Part shown: piece after piece, positions 23,301 through 31,169 of the stretch | Layout of the letters: each line of letters begins with the position of its first letter | How positions within the stretch are numbered: the stretch's first letter is position 1 | From: Forficula auricularia | Taxonomy: Eukaryota > Arthropoda > Insecta > Dermaptera > Forficulidae | DNA length: 64,000 bases | NCBI GenBank assembly: GCA_024734495.1 | Contig: JALMQS010000666.1 | Span: 194,295-258,294 of the forward strand | Direction: 5' to 3' | Notes under the pieces: generated by a model | What the model was told of the DNA's origin: nothing | What the model saw: the letters and a program-made list of their open reading frames with translations, nothing else | Databases searched by the model: none | Made by a program: the position numbers and the translations under genes

Positions 23301-24175
23301 ATGTTTATTTGCATCAAGCAGAGGACAACCTCTTTGTTTCTCTTTGTGAATCAACAACTCTGCTATTCTCGGCAAAACAAAAACTTTTCAATTAAAACTT
23401 ATTTTCATTGTTGTGACTTTTCGATTTAATGATTATTTATTTAATAATTAAATATTTGATCATTATTATTTGATAATTAAGTTAAATAATTGTTAAAAAT
23501 AATTATTAAGATTTTTTTGAGATCTAATTGATTCATGTATTTTGTTTATTTGATGTCGTATAAAAAAATAGTTCTTATGAAAGTTGTTCAGTTTTTTTGT
23601 AGATTAAGTAGACGTATAGAAAAATATAGGGTTCCATTTAAAAAACAGAACTTGACATTGAAATACCATTGAAAGCTTGTTCTAGGTCGATAAACAATAG
23701 CGTAGTTTAGTTTCTCTTGATATAAATAAACTTTTTTCAATATAATGCACTGTTTTTGAGTTATAAGACTCGTCTCAAGATAAAAAACTCACCCGGTATA
23801 TGGTGAGAAATCTCTTTAAATTTTGTATTGATTTATCTTAAGTTCAAATAACTGTGAATCATATTTAAGATTTAAAAAGGACATAAATTACATCAGTCGA
23901 ATAAATACCTTAATGTCGCCTTCATAAAAATACAGAGACCAGAAATCAGAATGGGCTATTACCGCCATATTGATCAAGTAAATCCAGATTATTATAAATA
24001 AAAATTTAGATAATTTTGGAGAAAGTTTTTTGGGTAAATCCCATATCCCTAGTATGGTGGAATATGCCAAGATAAGAGAGAGAAATTTTCGACCCCTTTC
24101 CAAGCCAATCGCCATGATGGATGGATGATATATATTTCCCTTAAACAAATCCAAAACCCGATTAAGAATTGAAAT
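14094..24175 (-). CDS. Insect odorant receptor gene (7tm_6), partial, five exons placed
   Basis: This is a ligand-gated ion-channel subunit of olfactory neurons, seven-pass membrane, working with Orco. Exons at 24175-23909, 19905-19757, 18331-18168, 18089-18050 and 14303-14094 join in phase through GT-AG introns and give about 277 residues: N-terminus and TM1, TM2, TM3, the FPLYAWFPVDK loop, and the SPAYEIIYIVEIL TM4 block followed by an ENATKSLN/RWIKGHQAILE loop. That order and those signatures are those of insect odorant receptors (usually about 400 residues). The last two or three membrane segments were not found. Exon 3 has a one-base deletion in an A run, and exon 5 has a frameshift, so this is either a recent pseudogene or a real gene with assembly errors. 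The introns hold most of the transposons between 14 and 24 kb. Confidence 0.75.
14318..16530. repeat. R6 inverted-arm element with R1 inserted in its left arm
   Basis: The left arm (14325-14455 and 15761-15955) is the inverse of 16125-16440. Landmarks are TTGTTTGTCGACCTAGAACAA and TTATACGACATC. The right end carries a 45-bp block ending AAAAACTCACCCGGT, also seen at 23750-23797 and 26545-26590. The spacer (15956-16124) holds a short LINE-related piece (GIHPEDF reading) also present near 21340-21370. Confidence 0.6.
14456..15760 (+). repeat. R1 copy, longest, with two tandem arrays
   Basis: Array one, about 14585-14950, has three units of about 118-128 bp, each with a C run and TGATTATGTATACAAAATTT. 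Array two, about 15020-15560, has four units of about 132-140 bp, each with GCTAGCTCGTCCACAAAAAT and GACATTTTGACAAAACAATT. The 3' hairpin region is slightly decayed. Confidence 0.7.
16636..18012 (+). mobile_element. Composite TIR element carrying an R1 copy
   Basis: Second copy of the unit at 4806-6091, opposite orientation. Ends read CCCACTAATAAAAACTTTAT (about 16664) and ATAAAGTTTTTATTGACGGG followed by TCGATTTTTTTGCACT. The arm between R1 and the right end matches 4830-5165 inverted. It sits in the fourth intron of the odorant receptor, ending 38 bp from exon 4. Confidence 0.6.
16805..17645 (+). repeat. R1 copy with intact 3' hairpin
   Basis: The 3' hairpin ACCATAC-CCT-GTATGGT is perfect at 17619-17635, followed by AAAGTAAAAA. 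The 5' part contains ACTTTACCATAC, the inverse of GTATGGTAAAGT at the 3' end. Three central units carry C runs. Confidence 0.75.
18050..18089 (-). CDS. Odorant receptor exon 4 (short loop exon)
   Basis: It reads EQFPLYAWFPVDK, the conserved loop before TM4 in odorant receptors. The donor GTAGGT is good and leaves phase 0 for exon 5. The acceptor (GGGGAG before GGAAC) is chosen because it joins exon 3 in phase. A better-looking acceptor 17 bases upstream (CTCTAG) would break the frame. Confidence 0.65.
18168..18331 (-). CDS. Odorant receptor exon 3 (TM3), one-base deletion
   Basis: The acceptor TTTTTTTAG and donor GTAAGC are both strong. It reads DAVKLNTILSIWEKK, then after a missing base in a 7-A run RIIVLIWANYLIFSGVHWAF and RGFYFISFDNYTLW. 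With eight As the exon would be open throughout and in phase with both neighbours. Confidence 0.75.
18409..19208 (-). mobile_element. Degenerate mariner relic, TTAGGTTGTTTC ends
   Basis: Terminal repeats are TTAGGTTGTTTCAAAAGTAT and, on the other strand, TTAGGTTGTTTCAAAAGTTT, with TA at the junctions. An internally deleted element sharing these ends lies at 39115-39442. Confidence 0.8.
18530..19070 (-). pseudogene. Mariner transposase remnant with central deletion
   Basis: N-terminal pieces read FCSGDFSLEDES and RPRVIQDEDLRTLVEIEPSQ. C-terminal pieces read HPPYFPDLSPTDYQIFKAL and QAKTAFVDFIESRGPNFYAG. The first two catalytic aspartates are deleted and several stops interrupt, so it is inactive. 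Confidence 0.75.
19240..19640 (+). pseudogene. hAT transposase C-terminal relic and (TTA)n tract
   Basis: The stretch 19376-19500 reads, across stops, SENVERSLSSYNSILSDRR, like the hAT dimerisation region (ERSFS..K..LSDRR). Similar pieces occur at 40125-40250 and, inverted, 40625-40740. A TTA microsatellite follows at about 19558-19587. Confidence 0.45.
19757..19905 (-). CDS. Odorant receptor exon 2 (TM2 region)
   Basis: The acceptor is CTATTTTAG before GATAAGG and the donor is AA|GTATTT. It reads DKAATMMLCIVGLMFTVKSL, LGLNKNRLKTLVKK and SAIEVLANLHDD with no stop. It joins exon 1 in phase 0 and exon 3 in phase 2, which completes a lysine codon. Confidence 0.75.
19959..20216 (-). pseudogene. 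Mariner transposase C-terminal fragment
   Basis: It reads DYHLFASMGHALAEQRFGSF, then YWRGIHKFLKRW and SEGAYFE, the C-terminal third of a mariner transposase including the last catalytic aspartate block. A terminal repeat CCAGGTGTACAAGTATGAAA starts at 19960. The other end is cut at 20216, where it abuts an R3 repeat. Confidence 0.8.
20213..20705. repeat. R3 repeat, half copy
   Basis: Four AATCGACTTAAAATC-like sub-repeats lie in tandem, ending with GGATAAATGTTTAGCAAC, the inverse of positions near 45-70. Confidence 0.65.
20880..21185 (+). pseudogene. Non-LTR retrotransposon ORF2 C-terminus (first fragment)
   Basis: It reads KRLKFYGHILRLPSSRLANK, then after a stop VEEINKDLDRAGISRSDI and DRNTFQKKIEAWK. 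This FYGHILR...W..E..KDL...GI...DI.DR pattern is typical of the region after the reverse transcriptase in insect LINEs. Stops and frameshifts show that it is dead. Confidence 0.6.
21725..22290 (+). pseudogene. Non-LTR retrotransposon 3' end, RTE-like (second fragment)
   Basis: The end of a reverse transcriptase is visible: SFTYL near 21760, KITYTAETRPDTAKL, TTEMKTLRRIMNMTRLDRSR, RRRTEWYAHVGRMTEDRLVK and GRPKKRWHDD. This is the ...TYA.ETR.DT..(20)..EMK.LR.I.G.TR.DR...H..RM...R series of RTE-type LINEs. A 155-codon frame is open at 21790-22257; upstream parts need frameshifts. A (GAA)n tail at 22268-22287 fits an RTE 3' end. Confidence 0.7.
22422..22470 (-). ncRNA. Hammerhead ribozyme-like motif, decayed core
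   Basis: The minus strand reads CGGATGA (for CTGATGA), stem II GAAGAC-CAA-GTCTTC, GAAA, then CTATAGTC, where the palindrome ACTATAGT would form stem III. One core base is changed. Confidence 0.4.
22579..22613 (+). ncRNA. Hammerhead ribozyme-like motif
   Basis: Core CTGATGA at 22579-22585, stem II GAAGAC/GTCTTC (22587-22592 and 22596-22601) with a CAA loop, GAAA at 22602-22605, and GTC at 22611-22613. Stem III is weakened relative to the other arm (TTATAG against CTATAG). Stem I is short and imperfect. Confidence 0.5.
22683..22765 (-). repeat. tRNA-derived SINE head
   Basis: The minus strand has an A box (TTGGTCTAGTGGTTAGAGC) and a B box (GGTTCGATTCTAGG) about 35 bases apart, the internal RNA polymerase III promoter of a tRNA or SINE. 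The cloverleaf is poor, so a SINE is likelier than a working tRNA. A GCGTTGTTACAAATTAATCT segment downstream recurs at about 46155-46180. Confidence 0.5.
23195..23255 (+). repeat. GC-rich GAGACGC block
   Basis: GACCGAGACGCTGACCGCC followed by GGAGGGCCGAGCTC. Related blocks lie at 45655-45790 (minus, with shared upstream flank), 52700-52765 and 62285-62325 (minus). Confidence 0.55.
23909..24175 (-). CDS. Odorant receptor exon 1 (N-terminus and TM1)
   Basis: 89 codons are open between an acceptor-like TTTAG and a GTATTT donor. It reads DLFKGNIYHPSIMAIG, then a hydrophobic segment LIIIWIYLINMAV-like (FLFIIIWIYLINMAVIA) and YFYEGDIK. No ATG begins the frame at its 5' edge; translation may start at the internal methionine of SIMAIG or in a further upstream exon. 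Confidence 0.65.
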
Positions 24176-24417
24176 CTAAACGTTATCCAATTCTCATACA
24201 TTAAATATCAACATCGAATACAAAAAAATAAACGAATGAAAATCAAACACGATTTATTTATTTATTTATTTCAGAAAATTCGAGCCAATAATATAGGTTC
24301 ATTTAATCAGTATATTATTAATGAAACGAGAATTCTCTAGATGGTTATTAAGAGAGAATCGTTTTAAGTAATTTATAAGCAAAAAACAAAGCACAATTTC
24401 AAGAATTGAATTTTTTT

Positions 24418-25545
24418 TAACCGACTTCAAAAAAGGAGGAGGTTCTCAATTCGACTGAATAATAATTTTTTTTTGTGTGTCTATGTTACCTGATATATTG
24501 TGTACCGATTTTGATGATTTTTTTTCATTGGGTTCAGTATAGTTTCCGATTGGTCCTTTTTTCTTTTACTTTACCATACAGGGTATGGTCAAGTATTGTA
24601 ATCGTGCATGAAAAAAGTGGTTTTTTTATCTTTATTTTTTCGAAATATCTCAAAAAACGGCTGAAACTATTTTGATTAAAAAAAATTGAGCAAAACCATG
24701 GCATTTCAGTCTACATAAAAGCCCTAATAAGTGAACATCGAAAAAATTATATTTTTCGAGATAATAATTGTTTTGTCAAAATGTTAGTTAGTCTGTGCGT
24801 TACCAAATTTTTGTGGCCGAGCTAGCTCAAAAACTAGTGTGAATATCAAAACCAAATTTCACAGGTAGTTTTGGTCCATTGAGATTAAGAGCTGATTAGA
24901 TATTAGTGCATATTGACACAAATTTATAGGGGGTGGAGGGGGGTGTAAAAATTAAAAATCTAGGCCGTTTGAGCAAACTCAACCTAATTTTTTTATACAT
25001 AATCCGTGGGCCCCCAGAACTCTAAAAATGCAAAAACTAACCACCCGAAATAGGGGAGGGAGGGTGGGGGTCAAAAAATATAAATCTTGGCCCTTTTACC
25101 AAACTCAACCAAATTTTGTATACATAATCAGGGGGACACCAGAAGTATAAAAATGCAAAAACTAACCCTCCCCCTATATGATTATAAATAATTTTAGGGG
25201 CCAGGTTGTATTTTAAAGTCAAGTGGATGACCACATCAGAACACTTCAGCTTATTTTCATTGCTATTGGACCTTTTTTGTTATGTTTGTTCAGGCATAAC
25301 TTCTTTGATTATGAACCTATTTTAATGATTCTTTCTGCGTTTGGATCAGTATAGCTCAAAGATAGTCAAGATACCTCACTATTTATTTATTTGATGTATG
25401 TTCAGAGATAACTTTTTGCCAGGTGGACCGATTTTATTGATCCTTTTTTTATTGGAAAGAAGGTACCTTTAGGTGGTCCCATATTAATTTGGTCAAGTTC
25501 TGATGATATGATCAATGACAAAATAACGTAAATCTCAAATTCTTA
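24418..25545. repeat. R2 repeat split by an R1 insertion
   Basis: The R2 parts are 24418-24563 and 25258-25545. They rejoin across GATTGGTCC-T-run and CATTGCTATTGGACC. Intact R2 copies (54270-54310) give the empty site, a T run. Confidence 0.65.
24564..25257 (-). repeat. R1 copy inserted in R2
   Basis: Begins TTTTACTTTACCATACAGGG and ends CAGCTTATTTT. Two central units. It landed in a T tract with no evident target duplication. Confidence 0.75.
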
Positions 25546-25559
25546 TGAGCAAAAGCTTC

Positions 25560-26160
25560 CTAGTGGTCCCCACATATTATGTGTATATTTGTTTACTCGT
25601 ACACCAATTTGCCCACATTCTTTCATATTGATAAACATTATCAAAAAATAAATAGGAAAATAATAATAAAAAATAATCGTATAGGATCTGAAATAAAAAC
25701 ATAAAATTAAATAAGATTTGTTTCCAAGTTATATAAAAAAAAGCCACTTCAACCACTTTATTTGTAAACACACCTGTTTTGTTATGATTTAGACACATGT
25801 TAATTAAAAACAAACAAAAAAATTCCTAATTTTAACATAATATAATAATATTTGCTATAACGTATTAGTGGGTTTTAAAATTAAAAAAACAATTAAAAAT
25901 AAAAGTTAATTGAAAAAAATGTAAACAAACTTTTTTATTGAGATTTTCATCTGTCAATAATTACTTTAATTAAGAAAAGATCAATTAAGATTAAATTTGT
26001 CGAGGTCCAGACCTAGCCAGATCGCTTTCTCATCCTCTAAAAACTTGTTAATAGAATTTGTTTCATCAAAATCGGTAAAGCTCGTTTTCAAAATAGAACT
26101 AAGATATAAATATATAAACAATTTTTGCTCGTTTAATAAGATTAGATAGATATAATAAAT
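25560..26160 (+). repeat. R4 repeat, body and tail
   Basis: It has CATATTATGTGTATATTTGT, GTAAACAAACTTTTTTATTG, GAGGTCCAGACCTAGCCAGA, CATCAAAATCGGTAAAG and a TTGCTCGTTTAATAAGATTA tail. The head with the CCGAGC hairpin is missing. Confidence 0.65.
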
Positions 26161-26249
26161 AAAATCTTTTATAAAAAAATTCTTAAAACCCGCAAACGTT
26201 TTGAGAGAATGTCTATATTTATGAATTGAATTTTGTTATCAATTTCTGA

Positions 26250-26480
26250 GGGAGATGGATGGGAAAATTAATTGGATGGATTAATTTCCGCAATATGGTA
26301 TTGGAATAATTATCGGAAAAGAGTTTTTTTTCTATAATTAGTTTTTTCCTCTTATTAAAAACAAGGACTAGAGATGATCAAGGACACTCGATGGTGGAGA
26401 AATAATCTCCGGAGTCGAAGCTAAAATACAATGTATACATTAATTAATGTAAAATAATTGGTTTAATAAATTATATCAAT
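26250..26480 (-). repeat. R7 conserved block
   Basis: Inverse of 29700-29930 and 50655-50885, sharing CCGGAGATTACTTCTCCACC and TTTTTAATAAGAGG. No coding frame is kept. Confidence 0.6.
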
Positions 26481-26544
26481 TTCTGATTCCTTCGCCTTAA
26501 TCTTTCTCTTACGAAAAGCATGCAATAAGGTATTATAATAAGCA

Positions 26545-26590
26545 CTGTTTTTGAGTTATAAGACTGTCTCAAGATAAAAAACTCAGCCAG
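26545..26590 (+). repeat. R6 terminal fragment
   Basis: GCACTGTTTTTGAGTTATAA onward is the 45-bp end block of R6 (compare 16477 and 23744). Confidence 0.6.
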
Positions 26591-26797
26591 TAAGTATATG
26601 CAAAAAATCATAACTACCCCATAGGGACATATTTGAGCACAATTTGACTGAACTAATAGTTGAAGTTTGAAGAAATAAAAAGACAAGCTAGTGAAAAGAT
26701 TCCAATCAAATTCAGAATATCTTCGGAAATACTTGGGTAAGATCTCGAAAGGGTTAACTGCCGTTTTTATCGACTCGCAACGGCTGCACCTAATCAT
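26591..26797 (-). other. Possible exon of a second odorant receptor
   Basis: An open frame reads EFDWNLFTSLSFYFFKLQL then CPYGVVMIFCIYLLAEF, two hydrophobic segments spaced like TM5/TM6 of odorant receptors. It lies upstream of the receptor on the same strand, where a tandem relative would be expected. No clear splice sites were found, and the 3' side runs into an R6 end. Confidence 0.3.
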
Positions 26798-27020
26798 GGT
26801 ATTTGATATTGGTTATCCGACAAAAGCGAAGCTAGCCCCTTCCAATAAGCTAAGTTTCCAATTACACCCCCCCCCCCCCCACTAAAACTTAATTGAATTT
26901 GATTAAATATCTTGTTAGAAACCGAAATAGTCTTTAAAAATATATCTTACAATATTGTTTGACAATAAATCTTTTAACGACCCCTGACTCCGTAGTGGGG
27001 GTTTTAAAATAATCATTTAC

Positions 27021-27580
27021 ATTTTTACTTTACCATAGGGTATGGTCAAGTATTGTAATAGTGCATGAAAAAAGTGTTTTTTTTCCTTCTTTTTTTCGAA
27101 ATATCTCAAAAACGGCTGAAACTATTTTAATTAAAAAAATTGAGCGAAACCATAGCATTTTTGTCTACAAAAAAGCTCTAATAAGTGAAGATCGAAAAAA
27201 ATATATTTTTCGAGATAATAATTGTTTTCTCAAAAGTGTCTGTTAGTCTGTGCGTTACCAAATTTTTGTGGACGAATTAGCTCAAAAACTAGTGTGAATA
27301 TCGAAACCAAATTTCACACGTAGTTTTGGTCAATTGATTTTTCGTTTATTAGGCCACGCAGTTGGGGGAGGAGGGGGGTTAAAAATTAAAAATCTAGGCT
27401 ATTTGAGAAAACTCAGCTAAATTTTGTATACATAATCAGTGGGACCCTATAAGTCTAAAATTGCAAAAATAACCCCCTCCCTACATGATTATAAATAATT
27501 TTATTAAATATAAGTGACGGGCCAGGTTGTATGGTAAAGTCAAGTGGATGGCCACATCAGAACACGTCAGCTTATTTTGT
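27021..27580 (-). repeat. R1 copy, head-to-head with the next
   Basis: Hairpin end at 27026 (ACCATAGGGTATGGT), 5' end at about 27580. Forms a long inverted repeat with 27584-28340 through the 8-nt spacer TTGTGCAT. Confidence 0.7.
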
Positions 27581-27583
27581 GCA

Positions 27584-28340
27584 TAAATAAGCTGACGTGT
27601 TCTGATGTGGCCATCCACTTGACTTTACTATACAACCTGGCCCCTTACTTACTATTTAATATTTAATAGAATTATTTATAATCATCTAGAGGAGGGGTTA
27701 GTTTTTGCATTTTTAGACTCCAGGGGTTCACTGATTATGTATACAAAATTTGGTTGAGTTTGGTACAAGGGCCTAGATTTTCATTTTTTGACGCCTCCCC
27801 CCCCTCCCAATTTTGGGCGGTTAGTTTTTGCATTTTTAGACTTCTAGGGTCCCACTGATTATGTATACAAAATTTGGTTGAGTTTGCTCAGATAGCCTAG
27901 ATTTTTAATTTTTAACCCCCCCTCCACCCCCTTAATTTTGGGTCGATATGCACCAAAATCTAATCAGCTCTTTGCCCCCGTTGTCGCCCTGGGAATTTCC
28001 CAAGAGAACTTTAGAGCGATATGACCTTCAGGGCGATGAGGGGTTCTTTGATGAATCTCAATAGCTTCGAACAGGAGAACTTACAGGGTGTAAAATTTGG
28101 TTTCGATATTCACACTAGTTTTTGAGCTAGCTCGTCCACAAATTGGGTAACGCACAGACTAACTAACGAACATTTGACAAAACAATTATTATCTCGAAAA
28201 ATATAATTTTTTCATTCATATTAAAAAAGCTTTTTGTAGACCGAAATGTCATGGTTTCGCTCCATTTTTTTAATCGAAATATTTTCAGCCGTTTTAAGAT
28301 ATTTTGAAAAAAAGAAAAAAACACTTTTTCATACACGATA
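27584..28340 (+). repeat. R1 copy, 3' end replaced
   Basis: Starts AAATAAGCTGACGTGTTCTG. A GC-richer insertion of about 110 bp lies near 27972-28080. The normal hairpin end is replaced by ACACGATACTGAGCCCGG leading into the palindrome at 28370. Confidence 0.65.
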
Positions 28341-28369
28341 CTGAGCCCGGTTGTATGTCGCAGGTAAAT

Positions 28370-28510
28370 GCTTTTTACCACTAACCAAGGTAGATGGTAA
28401 ATGGAGCCACTGGGATGGCCAATCAGATGACAGGTACATTCAGTGGCTGTCATCTGATTGGCCATCCCAGTGGCTCCATTTACCATCTACCTTGGTTAGT
28501 GGTAAAAAGC
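28370..28510. repeat. Perfect 64-bp-arm palindrome
   Basis: Arms 28370-28433 and 28447-28510 are exact inverses with a 13-nt loop. It includes GGAGCCACTGGGATGGCC. Confidence 0.9.
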
Positions 28511-28519
28511 GCCAGCTTA

Positions 28520-28670
28520 TTTTGTGAATAAAAAAATTATTTTGCCATCTTTTACTACATATATTTGCATATTTCAACCTATTCTGCATATTAGTTGCAT
28601 ATTTTATCAATTTTAACTGCATATTTTGGCAGTTTTTGTTGTATAAAAATCCGTTCCCTAATTATAACTT
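28520..28670. repeat. hAT-like element end (TGCATATTT family)
   Basis: TTTGCATATTTCAACC, AACTGCATATTTTGG and ATAAAAATCCGTTCCCTA match, inverted, the pieces at 39043-39110 and 39445-39500. Confidence 0.45.
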
Positions 28671-28938
28671 TACCTACTAAACATAGCATATAAAATTACT
28701 CATCATTATTTTATATGAAAATGAAAAAAACCACCATAACATTAAGCTAATGAGTAATATATCTATTTAATAATAAATGAGGGGAGCTTAAGCAATTTGC
28801 TCCCCCCTTGACAAGTTTGGAACCATTCCAAAAGAACGAGGGGAGTTTTTGTATTCATTAAAACTAGACTGTCATCTCAAATACTGTGAATTATAAGCTT
28901 AAATCAATCGGCCAACCAATTCATTTAAATTTTAAGTA
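28671..28938. other. Unassigned AT-rich sequence
   Basis: Contains GAGGGGAG motifs near 28780 and 28838. No gene was recognised. Confidence 0.35.
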
Positions 28939-29330
28939 CCTGCCACCGAGCGATGCTCGGCAACTTTTTGATTCAGTTAATAGCTATATATTAATCGCCG
29001 ACCCCCCCCCCCCACTTCACCCAACCCCTGCACTCTCCCACCCTACCCCCCACATATACCTTCACGCTCGAAACCCCGTACCTCCCCAGCGGAGCCCCCA
29101 ACACTGCAACCCACCTCCTGCACCCCCACATCTACCCCCGCCCACGCACCCAGTTTTTGCATTTCTAGCCTTCAGTGGCCCACAGATTATGTATATATAG
29201 GTATACCTGCGGCCCTTCTTGCTAGCCAGGGGCACGCCCCCAGGACCCCCACCGACCCACTACCCCCTGGACCCTGACGTGAACCCCCCACTCCACCCTG
29301 CACCAACCCAAAATATCAAAACGTTATATA
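28939..29330 (+). repeat. R4 head with C-rich core
   Basis: Starts TACCTGCCACCGAGCGATGC, then the CCGAGC-GAT-GCTCGG hairpin, a long C-rich core and CAGTTTTTGCATTTCTAG. Open frames here are low-complexity proline runs. Confidence 0.6.
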
Positions 29331-29580
29331 CCTAAAACGTAAGTTAGAAGACATCTGATATAAATATGAAATTTCATAATAATCCCTTAAGTCGTTTTCA
29401 CGTGAATCGTGAGCAAATTTTCGTGGAAACCACTGAAACATACAGACATACATACAGACAGATAGGAATTTTGTTGAGGGTGTTTTCGTTCATAACTTTG
29501 CTTGAAACGTGTGCAATCAATATTTGGCGTGATTGGGACCAATGAACAGACAAAAACTTAATTTTATATATATAGATAAA
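29331..29580. other. Repeat tail of unknown family
   Basis: Ends TTTTATATATATAGATA, like the ends of R5. No gene was seen. Confidence 0.35.
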
Positions 29581-30290
29581 TAAATACGGTATAATTATTT
29601 TTTTAATTTTTTAATTAAATAACAATTTTTGACTTCATCAATTAAATTGTCAAATTAATATTGTAGTATTTAAAATCTCGATTTATAATCAATTAAATTT
29701 TTTTTTTTTTATAAATTTTATTAAACCAATTATTTTACATTAATTAATGTATACCATTGTATTTTAGCTTCGATTCCGGAGATTACTTCTCCACCATCGA
29801 GTGTCCTTATTCATCTTTAGTCCTTGTTTTTAATAAGAGGAAAAATCTAATTAGATAAAAAAACCTCTTTTCCGATAATTATTTCAATTCCATTATTCCC
29901 CAATCAAGTCGATTGGTTAACTCATCCTCACCTCTTCAATCCATCCATCCATCTCATTCTAATCAATTAAATTGCCCAATTTTTAATTTATAATAATAAT
30001 TATAATGATCTTATTGTGGGATATAAAATTAAAAAACCAATTATTTATTAAAAGGAAATTGAATGAAAATGTAAATACACATTTTTATCGAGACAACCAC
30101 CTGTGAATAATTATTTCAATTAACAAAAAAAACCATCAAAAACAACTTAGCCGAAGATGAGACCGTGACAGATCGAATGTCTAACACAAAACCCTCCTAA
30201 CCTGTAAATTTCATCCAAATCGTTAGAGCCGTTTTCGAGAACCCGACCAGATATATATACAATTTTTGCTCGTTTAATATAATAAGATTT
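29581..30290 (+). repeat. R7 block and R4 tail
   Basis: R7 occupies 29700-29930. An R4 body and tail follow to TTTTTGCTCGTTTAATATAA at about 30285. Confidence 0.6.
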
Positions 30291-30514
30291 TTTGGGGGGT
30301 TTAGAATACTGGCTTGAAGAATGTAAACTAGGTGAATCAAGAGTAAGATTAAAGGGCGATTTTTTTCACCTTTCAATCAATTGGAATTGAATTCAAACTT
30401 CATTTGATTAAGAAATTGGAATTGAATTGAAATGCCGTCTTATGGAATGAAGTTTTTTTTTTATTATTAAGCAAATAGAGTGGGTCTGATTGTAAATGGG
30501 TGTGTATGCAGTTT

Positions 30515-30650
30515 TCCAGGGCGGAGTTGTGCCTGTGTGGGTTCTCAGGCTCCCACTCACTCCATGGATTCCCACTGGAGAGTCAGCTTTCAAGGAGAAC
30601 CAAAACGGAATCAATCCCGCTCCGGGAACAAGTTTTTCGGTCGATAAAGA
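30515..30650 (+). other. GC-richer open segment, possible exon
   Basis: After a TTTTCCAG acceptor-like site the frame reads VVPVWVLRLPLTPW and SAFKENQNGINPAP. No family is recognised. An opposite-strand frame is open too, so the coding strand is unclear. Confidence 0.2.
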
Positions 30651-30717
30651 GGCGTGCTCATTTACCCGGCTCGAAATTTAAACAACCCAAACACCACGGA
30701 TTTTTCATTTAAATATT

Positions 30718-30868
30718 ATACCCGGAACACCAAGCGATGCTCGGTTAAAAGCGATAGTACCTTAGCGATGGTAACTTTTTCCTTCAGTTAAAAGCTTTAT
30801 TTTAATATAATTTTTAATTTAAAATTCTGATAAAAAGGTCGATTTTTATTTGAGAGCCGTTTTCAAAT
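30718..30868 (+). repeat. R4 head fragment
   Basis: Decayed AAGCGATGCTCGG hairpin followed by TTAATTTAAAATTCTGATAA and TTTGAGAGCCGTTTTCAAAT. Confidence 0.55.
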
Positions 30869-30932
30869 TAAATAAACTGCAACGGATCGTTGCTAAACTT
30901 TATCCAAATTCATTTGAAATATTAATATGTTT

Positions 30933-31169
30933 TAATAAGATTGGAGTAATTTTTGGAGACGGACTGATAAGTGAATTAAGGGGATATTGATGAGGCAGTC
31001 CAAAAAAGAAGAAGATAATTTACACTATCTTTTTATTCATAAAACCGACGTTTTGGAGGCTATTCCCTCCTTCTTCAGGGTTTTGAAAAGTCAGTGAAGG
31101 AAATCCAATGCGAAAAGATAGTGTAAATTATCTTCTTCTTTTTTGGACTGCCTCATCAATATCCACTTA
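30933..31169. mobile_element. Third hammerhead-bearing insertion with 12-bp target duplication
   Basis: ATTAATATGTTT is duplicated at 30921-30932 and 31170-31181; the R3 copy at 85-110 shows the unoccupied site. The insertion folds: GATGAGGCAGTCCAAAAAAG (about 30994) pairs with its inverse at about 31130-31155. A hammerhead-like motif lies in the loop. Confidence 0.65.
31041..31084 (-). ncRNA. Hammerhead ribozyme-like motif
   Basis: On the minus strand stem I pairs AAAACC with GGTTTT (6 bp), core CTGAAGA, stem II GGAGG-GAATAG-CCTCC, then AAAAC in place of GAAAC, and GTC. The conserved G12 is an A here, so this copy is probably inactive. Confidence 0.45.

Larger units (their letters stand above)
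22337..23396. mobile_element. Second hammerhead-bearing insertion, with terminal inverted arms
   Basis: ACTTATTTTCA is duplicated at 22326-22336 and 23397-23407, and the sequence at 45210-45290 shows the related empty site. Inside, 22337-22420 is the inverse of about 23250-23347. An inner inverted pair with hammerhead-like cores lies at 22422-22470 and 22582-22630. A tRNA-like head lies on the minus strand at 22683-22765. It may be a composite of more than one element. Confidence 0.5.
20706..23815. repeat. R6 inverted-arm element around LINE debris
   Basis: The left arm, 20706-20880, is inverse to 23408-23600. Both have TTATACGACATCAAATAAAC or its complement. The right end carries the AAAAACTCACCCGGT block. 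Two LINE fragments and a later insertion (22337-23396) lie between. It sits in the first placed intron of the odorant receptor. Confidence 0.55.

Noticed and set aside
26471..26590. The tail of the minus-strand frame past 26590
   Set aside because: This part is the R6 end block and R7, so it cannot belong to a receptor exon.
28886..29200. Proline-rich open frame
   Set aside because: Product of the C-rich core of R4. The same happens at 57091, 57742, 59119, 47542 and 48828.
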